DNA of 64,000 nt from Planctomycetota bacterium (GTDB taxonomy: Bacteria > Planctomycetota > B15-G4): positions 1-64,000 of the forward strand of contig JAJDEP010000004.1 of assembly GCA_029259715.1 (NCBI GenBank), written 5' to 3'. Shown piece by piece: positions 17,358 through 25,173 of this stretch. The translations under genes and the position numbers were made by a program. Under the pieces are notes generated by a model. That model was not told the DNA's origin. It saw only the letters and a program-made list of their open reading frames with translations, and did not search any database. The stretch's first letter is position 1; each line of letters begins with the position of its first letter.

Positions 17358-20141
17358 TCAGCTGGGCAGCTCCATGCTCGGCTTCTCCAGCATCGGCGAA
17401 TCGAGCGTGCGCGCCACCTGAATGGTCTCGTAGGCCTCGATGACATCGTCGATCTTGATGTCGTCGTAGCGACCGAGGTGCATGCCGCACTCGTAGTTCT
17501 CCTTGACCTCTTTGGCGTCGTCCTTGAAGCGACGCAGGCTGTCGAGGCGACCGGAGTGGATCACCTTGCCGTCGCGCACCAGGCGCACGCGGGCATCGCG
17601 GGTGATGATGCCGTCGGTGACGTAGCAGCCCGCGATGTTGCCCTCCTTGCTGCTCTTGAAGATGGCGCGGATGGTCGCGTGGCCCAGAATCTTCTCGACG
17701 GTCTCGGGCGCGAGCTCGCCTTCGAGGGCCTTCTCCAGGTCTTCCGTCAGCTCGTAGATGATGCTGTAGAGCTTGACGTCGACGCCGGTGCGCTCCGCCT
17801 CGCGGCGGGCCTTGGTGTCGGGCACCACTCCGAAGCCGATGATGAACGCACTGCTGGCCTCCGAGAGCACCACGTCGTCCTCGGAGATCGCGCCGACGCC
17901 CGAACGGATGACCTTGAAGCGCACCTCGGGGTGGGCCAGGTCCTCGATCGTGCGCCGCAGCACCTCCAGGCTCGCCTGGGCATCCACCTTGAGCACCACG
18001 TTGATCTCGGTGACGTTCTGGTCGGCGATGGTGTCGAACAGGTTCTCGAGGGTGACGGTGTCCACCGGCGCCTCGGTCTGCTCGGCCTCGCGCAAGGTCT
18101 CGACGCGCTCGCGCACGACGCCCTTGGCGGCGTTGGCGTCGGCCACCGCCATGAAGGTGGCGCCGGCATGGGGCAGGTTCTCGAATCCGAAGACCTGCAC
18201 CGGCATCGACGGCCCGGCTTCCTTGACCCGCTTGCCCTGGTCGTTGACCAGGTAGCGCACACGACCCGTGGTCATGCCCGCGAGCAGGTTGTCCTTGGCG
18301 CGCAGCGTGCCGTCGCTCACGACGACCGTCACCACGTTGCCCATGTCGCGGTCCTTGCGGGCGTCGATGACGACGCCGCGGGCCGGGATGTGCGGGTCGG
18401 CCCCGAGCTCGAGGATCTCGGTCTCGAGGGCCAGCCGTTCGACGAGCTCTTCGAGGCCGTCGCCGCGCGTCGCCGAACACTCGATCACGCCCACGTCTCC
18501 GCCGTAGTCCTCCACCATGACGCCGGCCGAGGCCAGCTGCTGGCGCACACGCTGCGGGTTGCTGCCGGGGGTGTCGATCTTGTTGATCGCCACGACCATG
18601 GGCACACCGGCCGCGTTGGCGTGGTCGATGGCCTCCTGGGTCTGGGCCATGACGCCGTCGTCGGCGGCCACCACGAGCACGGCCACGTCGGTGACCTCGG
18701 CCCCGCGGGCGCGCATCTCGGTGAAGGCCTTGTGGCCGGGCGTGTCGAGGAAGGTCACGGTGGCGCCCGACTTCGTGCTGACCTGGTAGGCGCTCGTCGT
18801 CTGGGTGATGCCGCCTGCTTCGCCGGCCGCGACCTTGGAATTGCGCAGCGCGTCGAGCAACGACGTCTTGCCGTGGTCGACGTGGCCCATGACGGCCACC
18901 ACCGGCGGGCGCGGCAACACGCCCTTGGACATCGACCGGGCCCGCTCGTCCTCGGCGACCATGAGCTTGTCTTCCTCGGTCACCGCCTCGAGCACCGTGA
19001 TCTCGCGGCTGAGCAGGACGCCCAACTCGATCAGGTGCTCTTCCAGCAGGATCGAGCTCTTGTCGCGAGGATCGAAGGTGTCGGGGAAGTAGCGCAGGAT
19101 CTCGCGCGCCTTGAGCCCGAGGGTGTCGGCGAGGTCGCGCACACCGATCGGAGCGCGCACCGAGACCGGATGGGTCGGCCGCTCCACGGGGCGCTTGGCC
19201 CGGCGCGAACCGGGCAGGTTGCGACGACGCGGGGGCGGACGACGCACGGGGGCCCGGCGACCGCCGAAGTGGCCGATGCGGATGGCCGAGAGGGTCGCGT
19301 TGTCCTCGGGATCGAAGACGAAGTCGCCTTCAGTCTGGCTGCCGTGCTTGCCGCCCTTGCCCTTGCCGCGGTGTCCGGCGCCTTCCTTGCCTTCGCGGCC
19401 CGGAGCAGCGGCCGGCTTCTTGGTCGGCATGGGCCGGGTCGGATCGAGCGGGTCGTATTCCGAGGGCCCGCCGCGCGGACGCTTGGTCTCGCTCGCGGGG
19501 AGCTCGATGCGGCCGAGGATCTTGGCGCCGCGGCGCTTGGGAGGAGCCTTGCCCGTGGTGGCGGCCGCCTCGTCCTTCGGCTTGGCCTCGGCGGGCTCGC
19601 CTTCGCCCTCCGCTTCCAGCACCTCGCCGGGGAGCGCCACCTCGCCACCGATGGTCACGACCATCTTGTGCTGGCTGTCGTCGTCCTCGTCCGTCGGCTC
19701 GCCGGCGGGCGCCGTGCCCGTCGCCTCGGTCGGGGCCGGCGTCTCGGTCGGCGCTTCGGCCGTCGGCGCGGCGGGCACTTCGTCAGCAGGCGCCACCGTC
19801 TCGGCGGGCGCAGCCGACTCTTCGGCCACCGCGGCGGGCTCGACCACCTCCGGTTCGGCCGGCGGCTCGGGCGTGGCCGCCGGCGGCTCGGGCGCCGCGG
19901 CGGGCTTGCCGACGCTCACGCTGATGGAGACGGACGGGCCGCTGGCCTTGGCCGGCGTGGCCTTCGCGTCCTCCTCCTCCATGTCCGCGAGCTCTTCGGC
20001 CCATGCGGCCCGGAGGATGCCCTCGGCACCCTTGGGGATGTTCGAGGAGTGGCTCTTTACGCCAAGGTTGAGTTCCTTGGAGATGGAGAGGAGCACCTTG
20101 CTGTCGGCACCGATTTCCTTTGCCAGCTCATGCAGGCGCAC
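17358..20141 (-). CDS. infB: Translation initiation factor IF-2
   Basis: IF-2 is the GTPase that delivers initiator tRNA to the ribosome; this one has 927 residues. The N-terminus ([19 protein letters not shown]) is the conserved IF2_N subdomain, followed by a long Pro/Ala/Glu-rich variable region to residue ~300 and a second IF2_N-like segment near 330. The G domain begins near residue 410 with [20 protein letters not shown] and NKID. Domains II, III and C2 follow. The start is a GTG with GAGGAG about 9 bases upstream. nusA ends 16 bp before it. Confidence 0.97.
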   Translation of the reverse strand: MRLHELAKEIGADSKVLLSISKELNLGVKSHSSNIPKGAEGILRAAWAEELADMEEEDAKATPAKASGPSVSISVSVGKPAAAPEPPAATPEPPAEPEVVEPAAVAEESAAPAETVAPADEVPAAPTAEAPTETPAPTEATGTAPAGEPTDEDDDSQHKMVVTIGGEVALPGEVLEAEGEGEPAEAKPKDEAAATTGKAPPKRRGAKILGRIELPASETKRPRGGPSEYDPLDPTRPMPTKKPAAAPGREGKEGAGHRGKGKGGKHGSQTEGDFVFDPEDNATLSAIRIGHFGGRRAPVRRPPPRRRNLPGSRRAKRPVERPTHPVSVRAPIGVRDLADTLGLKAREILRYFPDTFDPRDKSSILLEEHLIELGVLLSREITVLEAVTEEDKLMVAEDERARSMSKGVLPRPPVVAVMGHVDHGKTSLLDALRNSKVAAGEAGGITQTTSAYQVSTKSGATVTFLDTPGHKAFTEMRARGAEVTDVAVLVVAADDGVMAQTQEAIDHANAAGVPMVVAINKIDTPGSNPQRVRQQLASAGVMVEDYGGDVGVIECSATRGDGLEELVERLALETEILELGADPHIPARGVVIDARKDRDMGNVVTVVVSDGTLRAKDNLLAGMTTGRVRYLVNDQGKRVKEAGPSMPVQVFGFENLPHAGATFMAVADANAAKGVVRERVETLREAEQTEAPVDTVTLENLFDTIADQNVTEINVVLKVDAQASLEVLRRTIEDLAHPEVRFKVIRSGVGAISEDDVVLSEASSAFIIGFGVVPDTKARREAERTGVDVKLYSIIYELTEDLEKALEGELAPETVEKILGHATIRAIFKSSKEGNIAGCYVTDGIITRDARVRLVRDGKVIHSGRLDSLRRFKDDAKEVKENYECGMHLGRYDDIKIDDVIEAYETIQVARTLDSPMLEKPSMELPS

Positions 20142-20157
20142 TGTCGCTCACTCCTCG

Positions 20158-21333
20158 TCACTCCGAGCCCGACGAGTCTTGTTTGACCACGTCGCTCTCG
20201 GCTGGGGACGCTTCGGGTTCGCCGGCACCGGCCCCCAAAGTCGTCTCGGATTCTGTCGATCCTGCACCGTCCGTGCCGGCAGTGTCTGCCTCGGTGGTGC
20301 CTTCCCCCTTGTCCGCCTCGGCTGCTTGATTCGAAAGCGCGTGGGCTTCCGCGGCGGCCGCTTCGTTGATCAACGCGCCGGACTCGTCCCGCGCACTGTG
20401 GGGCATCTGGGTCACGCCCTCGATCTTGATGTCCCAACCGGTGAGCCGCGTGGCCAGGCGCACGTTCTGTCCCTTGCGCCCGATGGCCAGCGCCAACTGA
20501 TCGTCAGGAACAACGACCCGCGCGATCTTGGTCTCGGGTTCGAGGGTGAGCGAGGCGAGCTGCGCGGGGCGCAGGGCGTTCGCGATCAGGTCCTCGTCAC
20601 CCTCCGACCAGCGGATGATGTCGATCTTCTCGCCGTTGAGCTCGTCGGTGATGGCCTTGATGCGCGTCCCGCGGATGCCCACGCACGCGCCGACGCAATC
20701 GACCCGGGGGTCGTTGCTGTGCACGGCGATCTTGGTGCGGTAGCCGGGCTCGCGGGCGATGCGGCGGATCTCGATGACGCCCTCGTTGACCTCCGGCACC
20801 TCCAGCTCGAACAGGCGCTTGACCAGGTCGGGGGTCACGCGGCTGAGCAGGATCTTGACCCGCATGCCCACCTGCTTGACCTCGGTGATGATCCCGCGGA
20901 TGCGGTCGCCCGGGCTGTACATCTCGCCGCGGACCCGCTCGGCCCGGGGGATGATGGCCTCGGCCTTGGAGATGTTCACGATCAGGGCGCCGCCCTCGAT
21001 GCGCTGGACGGTGCCGAGCACGAGCTGGCCCACCCGTCCTTCGAACTCCGAGAAGACGACCTTGTTCTCGGCCTCGCGCAGCGACTGGATGATGACCTGC
21101 TTGGCCGTCTGGGCTGCGATGCGGCCGAGGTCGATGGCGCCGGTCTCGACTTCGCTGGTGACGGCCATCTCGCCGCTGGAGCGATCGATGGTGCAGACGA
21201 TGGGCACGTCTTCGCCCACCTTCTTCTGGATCGCCGCGACCATGGCATTCTCGATGGTCTCGAAGATCAACTCGGTCTCGATGTCCTTCTCGAGGTGGAT
21301 CGCTTCGATGATGCGCAGCAATTCGCCGTTCAT
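20158..21333 (-). CDS. nusA: Transcription termination/antitermination protein NusA
   Basis: NusA binds RNA polymerase and controls pausing and termination. The ATG at 21333 has a strong AAGGAG 8 bases upstream and gives 391 residues. The N-terminal domain (MNGELLRIIEAIHLEKDI) precedes an S1 domain near residues 130-200 and two KH domains; the characteristic PGYRTKIAV, ACVGIRGTRIK and LAIGRKGQNVRLA motifs are present. Instead of the acidic repeats found in E. coli, it ends in a disordered Ser/Glu-rich tail. A rimP gene, common upstream of nusA, is absent here. Confidence 0.96.
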   Translation of the reverse strand: MNGELLRIIEAIHLEKDIETELIFETIENAMVAAIQKKVGEDVPIVCTIDRSSGEMAVTSEVETGAIDLGRIAAQTAKQVIIQSLREAENKVVFSEFEGRVGQLVLGTVQRIEGGALIVNISKAEAIIPRAERVRGEMYSPGDRIRGIITEVKQVGMRVKILLSRVTPDLVKRLFELEVPEVNEGVIEIRRIAREPGYRTKIAVHSNDPRVDCVGACVGIRGTRIKAITDELNGEKIDIIRWSEGDEDLIANALRPAQLASLTLEPETKIARVVVPDDQLALAIGRKGQNVRLATRLTGWDIKIEGVTQMPHSARDESGALINEAAAAEAHALSNQAAEADKGEGTTEADTAGTDGAGSTESETTLGAGAGEPEASPAESDVVKQDSSGSE

Positions 21334-21380
21334 TGTCGATCTCCTTCCTCGATTCGGACTTTTGTGACGGACGCGGGCAC

Positions 21381-21411
21381 AAACGAAAACAAGTGGGCCG
21401 AGGACCCACTT
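21381..21411 (-). promoter_or_regulatory. Attenuator-like hairpin in the nusA leader
   Basis: On the minus strand, AAGTGGG (21411-21405) and CCCACTT (21397-21391) form a 7-bp stem with a 7-nt loop, immediately followed by GTTTTCGTTT. A stem plus U-rich tract inside the 5' leader, between the promoter and the nusA start codon, looks like an intrinsic terminator acting as an attenuator. Similar leader hairpins are known upstream of rimP-nusA operons in other bacteria. Confidence 0.6.
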
Positions 21412-21447
21412 GCGTCCAGATCTGCTCGGTCCAGCCGTAGCCGCCCA

Positions 21448-21476
21448 TAAATAAGGCTCTGGCATGGGCTTGTCAA
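21448..21476 (-). promoter_or_regulatory. Candidate sigma-70 promoter of the nusA-infB-rbfA operon
   Basis: On the minus strand a perfect TTGACA (21471-21476) is followed after 17 bp by TATTTA (21448-21453). Initiation near 21441 would give a leader of about 110 nt containing the hairpin at 21391-21411. The downstream gene begins with a strong ribosome-binding site. Confidence 0.6.
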
Positions 21477-21581
21477 ACCCGGCGGGCCTCATGGGAGGCC
21501 CCCCTCGCCTTGACCGTGCCGCGCAGGCGCCCCTACGATTTCCGGGTTATCAGCAGCTCCCCCGCCCCCTGGCAGCCCGCC

Positions 21582-22946
21582 ATGACGACCTCATCCTCGG
21601 GTCCCGCGACCGACCCTTCGACGCCCCCCGCCGGCGCGGCCTCCGCCGCCACCGGGTCGGGCCGGGCGCAGCTGCAGGTGGCCCTCGACTTCCTGATCCT
21701 GTCGCGCGCCCTGAAGGTGGCCGAAGAAGCCGTCGCCGGCGGGGCCGACATCCTCGAGGTGGGCACGCCCCTGCTGAAGAGCGAGGGCCTCGATGCGGTG
21801 CGCGCCCTGCGTGAACGCTGGCCGCGCATCCCCATCGTCGCCGACACCAAGACCATGGACGCCGGTCGCACCGAGATGGAGATGGCCGCCAAGGCCGGCG
21901 CCACCCACGCCACCGTGCTCGCCGCCGCCTCCGACGCGACCATCCGCGAGTGCGTCGAGGTCGGCGCCAACTACGGCATCGAGGTGATCGTCGACCTCGT
22001 GGGCGTCGCCGATCCCGCCGAGCGGGCGCGCCAGGTCGCCGCCCTGGGTGCCCGCGCCGTGGGCGTCCACTGCGCCATCGACGAGCAGATGCTCGGCCGC
22101 GCGCCCTTCGAGGTGCTGAACGCCGTGCGCCGGGCCGTCGACATCAAGGTGCTGGTCGCCGGCGGCATCAACCTCGCCACGGCCGGCGCGGCCGCCGCCG
22201 CCGGCGCCGACGTGGTCATCGTGGGCGGCGCCATCTCCAAGTCGCCGGACGCCCGAGGCGCCACCGCCGAACTGGTGGCCGCGCTCGCGAGTGGTGCGGC
22301 CGCGTCCACCGCCGACTTCATGCGCTACGACGAGGCGACCCTGCGCGAGGCCTTCCTCAAGGCCTCCACGCCCAACATCTCCGACGCGATGCACCGGGGC
22401 GGCGTGCTGCAGGGGCTGCCGGCCGTCGTCTCCGGCGTGAAGATGATCGGGCGGGCGGTCACCGTGCGCACCTATCCCGGCGACTGGGCCAAGCCGGTGG
22501 AGGCCATCGACATCGCCCAGGCCGGCGAGGTGCTCGTCATCGACGCGGGCGGACGCCCCCCCGCCATCTGGGGCGAGCTGGCCACCGAGTCGTGCTTGCA
22601 GCGCGGCATCTCCGGCGTGGTCATCGACGGGGCCATCCGCGACATCGACACCATCCGCGAGAGCCGCTTCCCCGCCTTCGCCCGGCACATCTGCCCCAAC
22701 GCCTGGGAGCCCAAGGGCTTCGGCGAGATCAACAAGCCCGTCACCGTGGGCGGGCAGTCCGTGCGCCCGGGCGACTGGATCGTGGGCGACGAATCGGGCG
22801 TGGTCTGCATCCCCGCTGAGCGGGCCGTCGAGATCGGCAACCGGGCCCTCGATGTGGCCGAGATGGAGAACCGCGTGCGCGGCGAGATCCGCGGCGGCTC
22901 GACCCTGTCGCAGGTGGCCGAGATCTATCGCTGGGAAAAGAAGTAG
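21582..22946 (+). CDS. Hexulose-6-phosphate synthase fused to an RraA-like domain
   Basis: The ATG at 21582 gives 454 residues with two enzymatic folds. Residues ~28-230 are a 3-hexulose-6-phosphate synthase/orotidine-phosphate-decarboxylase-type barrel: QVALDFL, the catalytic DTKTMDAG (DxKxxD) and VAGGINLATA near the phosphate loop. From residue ~245 comes an RraA-like (demethylmenaquinone-methyltransferase-fold) domain with STPNISDAM, GRAVTVRTYPGD and GVVIDGAIRDID. Similar fusions are well known in archaea, where the barrel condenses or releases formaldehyde with ribulose 5-phosphate. The RraA-like half may be an aldolase/decarboxylase rather than an RNase E regulator. The stop abuts the thiS start. 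Confidence 0.85.
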   Translation: MTTSSSGPATDPSTPPAGAASAATGSGRAQLQVALDFLILSRALKVAEEAVAGGADILEVGTPLLKSEGLDAVRALRERWPRIPIVADTKTMDAGRTEMEMAAKAGATHATVLAAASDATIRECVEVGANYGIEVIVDLVGVADPAERARQVAALGARAVGVHCAIDEQMLGRAPFEVLNAVRRAVDIKVLVAGGINLATAGAAAAAGADVVIVGGAISKSPDARGATAELVAALASGAAASTADFMRYDEATLREAFLKASTPNISDAMHRGGVLQGLPAVVSGVKMIGRAVTVRTYPGDWAKPVEAIDIAQAGEVLVIDAGGRPPAIWGELATESCLQRGISGVVIDGAIRDIDTIRESRFPAFARHICPNAWEPKGFGEINKPVTVGGQSVRPGDWIVGDESGVVCIPAERAVEIGNRALDVAEMENRVRGEIRGGSTLSQVAEIYRWEKK

Positions 22947-23168
22947 GTGGACCACCCGCAGGACCGCATCGCGGTCACCGTGAACGGCGAGTCGCACGAC
23001 GTGGACGCCGACCTCCACGTCTCCGGCCTGCTCGAGCACCTGGGCGTGAAGGCCACCGCCTGCGCCGTCGAGGTCAACCGCGAGATCGTCCCGCGCTCCG
23101 CCCACGCCGATCGACACTTGCGGCCGGGCGACGCCATCGAGATCGTGAGCTTCGTCGGCGGCGGCTAG
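22947..23168 (+). CDS. thiS: Sulfur carrier protein ThiS
   Basis: ThiS is a small ubiquitin-fold protein (73 residues) that carries sulfur as a C-terminal thiocarboxylate for thiazole formation in thiamine synthesis. The pattern VTVNGESHDVDADLHVSGLL, the central VEVNREIVPR and the obligatory C-terminal Gly-Gly (VGGG, where the sulfur is attached) are all present. The GTG start directly follows the TAG of the HPS-RraA gene with no gap. thiG lies 39 bp downstream. The activating ThiF and the glycine or tyrosine oxidase are not in this window. Confidence 0.93.
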   Translation: MDHPQDRIAVTVNGESHDVDADLHVSGLLEHLGVKATACAVEVNREIVPRSAHADRHLRPGDAIEIVSFVGGG

Positions 23169-23207
23169 CCGCTAACAGCAGGACGCATGGCGGGAGGCGA
23201 GGACAGC

Positions 23208-24017
23208 ATGGACGCACACCACGATTCCGAGACGCAGCCCCACGACGAGCCCCTCGTCATCGGCGGACGCAGCTTCGGCTCGCGCCTCTTCGTGGGCACG
23301 GGCAAGTACAGCACCTTCCGGGTGATGCGCGCAGCCCACGAGGCCTCCGGCACCGAGTGCGTGACCCTCGCCGTGCGCCGGGTCGACATCTCCGGCGACG
23401 CCGAGTCCTTGCTCGATCACATCGATACCGAGCGCATCACCCTGCTGCCGAACACGGCCGGGTGCTTCAACGCCGACGACGCCGTGCGCACCTGCCGCCT
23501 GGCCCGCGAAGCCCTCGGCACCGACTTCGTGAAGCTCGAGGTGCTCGCCGACGCCGACACCCTGCTGCCCGATCCCATCGAGACCCTGGCCGCAGCGAAG
23601 ACCCTGGTGGACGAGGGCTTCCAGGTGCTCGTCTACACCAACGACGACCCGGTGGTGGCGCGACGCCTGCAGGACCTCGGCGTCGCGGCCGTGATGCCGC
23701 TGGGCTCGCCCATCGGTTCGGGGCTCGGGCTGCTCAACCCGCGCAACATCGCCGCCATCAAGGCCGCCGCGACGGTACCCATCGTCGTCGACGCCGGAGT
23801 GGGCACGGCCTCCGACGTCGCCGTCGCCTTCGAGCTGGGCGTCGACGGCGTGCTGCTCAACACCGCCATCGCCCTGGCCGACGATCCGGTGCGCATGGCG
23901 AGCGCCATGAAGCACGCCGCATGGGCCGGGCGCGAGGCCTTCCTCGCGGGCCGCATGCCCCGCCGCGCCGAGGCCCACCCGAGCTCGCCCACCGGCGGCC
24001 TCATCGCAGCGAGCTGA
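23208..24017 (+). CDS. thiG: Thiazole synthase ThiG
   Basis: ThiG builds the thiazole phosphate of thiamine from deoxyxylulose 5-phosphate, dehydroglycine and ThiS-bound sulfur. It is a TIM barrel of 269 residues from the ATG at 23208, preceded by GGGAGGCGAGGA; an ATG at 23187 is the alternative. Motifs are [25 protein letters not shown], the Schiff-base lysine in DFVKLEVL (~residue 107), [11 protein letters not shown] and [10 protein letters not shown]. It follows thiS, the usual partner order. Confidence 0.96.
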   Translation: MDAHHDSETQPHDEPLVIGGRSFGSRLFVGTGKYSTFRVMRAAHEASGTECVTLAVRRVDISGDAESLLDHIDTERITLLPNTAGCFNADDAVRTCRLAREALGTDFVKLEVLADADTLLPDPIETLAAAKTLVDEGFQVLVYTNDDPVVARRLQDLGVAAVMPLGSPIGSGLGLLNPRNIAAIKAAATVPIVVDAGVGTASDVAVAFELGVDGVLLNTAIALADDPVRMASAMKHAAWAGREAFLAGRMPRRAEAHPSSPTGGLIAAS

Positions 24018-24024
24018 GCGTTCC

Positions 24025-25173
24025 ATGGCGTCGTCGCCCCCACGGCAGCCCCATCCACGTCGGCCCAGTCCTCTGCAGCCCAGTCCACGACAGCCCAGTC
24101 GACTCGGACGCACCGCCCTGCCACGGGAGGTGCTCGCGCAACGCACGGCCGCGACGTCGCTGCAGGCCCTGGGTTTCGAAGGGCTGACGCAGCTGTGCCG
24201 GGCCGAGACCGCCGCCCACGCGCCGGACCCCACCTCCGCCCTCGACCCGCGCACGGACCTGCCCGTGGCCTACAGCCCCGCGCGCGCCGGGCGCGCCGCG
24301 TCAGGCCACTGCGTCGTGTGTGACAGCGAGACCTGCCCGGCCGTGGACGTGGCCGACTGGCCCGGCACACGCGCCGACGACGACGGACACGCCGACGCGG
24401 CCTGGCTCACCCCCAACCTCTTCCCCAACGTCTACCCCTTCACCCCCGAGGAGCAGGCGGGCGCGGAGCAGGGCATGCGCGGGATCCACCTCGTGCAGTG
24501 GACCAGCCGTCACCATGGTCGTCGCTTCTCGGACGCGGCGCGACTGATCGTCGGACAGCTCGCCGCGGCGGAGGAGTTCCTGCTGCACAACGCGCCCGCC
24601 ATCTACCCCGACACCGGCGACGGCCATCGCGGCCATGTCGGCATCATCAAGAATCGCGGCAGCCAGGTCGGGGGTTCGGTCGAGCATGATCACCAACAGA
24701 TCCTGCTCACAAATGCCGAGCCGGCCGAGCCCCGGCGGGTCAGGGGTCTGGGCGCCGCCCTGCTGCGGGACGCGCCCGCGGAGCTCACCGTCGACACGGT
24801 GGACGGCCTCGCGACCACCATCGTGCCGCCCTTCATGTCGCGGCCGCTGCAGGCCTTCGTCGTGCCCGCCACCGCCACGCGCCCGCCCGATTCGGGTCAC
24901 CTGCACCACCTCGCGCCCGATGTCCTCGACGCATTCGCGGTCGCCATCGGGCGACTCGCCGCCGCGGCCGACACCTGCATGTCGCACCGCGACGGCGGCG
25001 GCGAACCCGCCTGGAACCTGATCGTCCACACGGGACACCAATGCGGGCCGCTGGTCGAGCTGCGCCCCTTCACCCAGCCCCTCGGTGGCTATGAACACCT
25101 CGGGCTCTACGTGTGCGAAGAGCTGCCCTCCACCTCGGCGGCCCGTCTGCGCGAGGCCCTGCCTCAGAGCTGA
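24025..25173 (+). CDS. Galactose-1-phosphate uridylyltransferase-like protein (HIT superfamily)
   Basis: The 382-residue protein matches the GalT branch of the HIT superfamily. CVVCDSETCP (~residue 94) looks like the zinc CxxC. NLFPNVYPF (~132) corresponds to the GalT N-R-F-P-A-L segment. VGIIKNRGSQVGGSVEHDHQQ carries the catalytic H-x-H-x-Q near residue 223. Known members transfer UMP or AMP between sugar phosphates and nucleotides; the substrate here is unknown. The first ~35 residues are a Pro/Arg/Gln-rich lead-in encoded by a short tandem repeat (cagcccagtccacga-like). The gene follows thiG by 7 bp. Its TGA stop abuts the convergent M56 gene stop. Confidence 0.75.
   Translation: MASSPPRQPHPRRPSPLQPSPRQPSRLGRTALPREVLAQRTAATSLQALGFEGLTQLCRAETAAHAPDPTSALDPRTDLPVAYSPARAGRAASGHCVVCDSETCPAVDVADWPGTRADDDGHADAAWLTPNLFPNVYPFTPEEQAGAEQGMRGIHLVQWTSRHHGRRFSDAARLIVGQLAAAEEFLLHNAPAIYPDTGDGHRGHVGIIKNRGSQVGGSVEHDHQQILLTNAEPAEPRRVRGLGAALLRDAPAELTVDTVDGLATTIVPPFMSRPLQAFVVPATATRPPDSGHLHHLAPDVLDAFAVAIGRLAAAADTCMSHRDGGGEPAWNLIVHTGHQCGPLVELRPFTQPLGGYEHLGLYVCEELPSTSAARLREALPQS

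Noticed and set aside
17478..20186. Very long plus-strand open frame opposite infB
   Set aside because: It is explained by the high third-position GC of infB; the translation is His/Val/Gly/Asp biased without recognisable domains.
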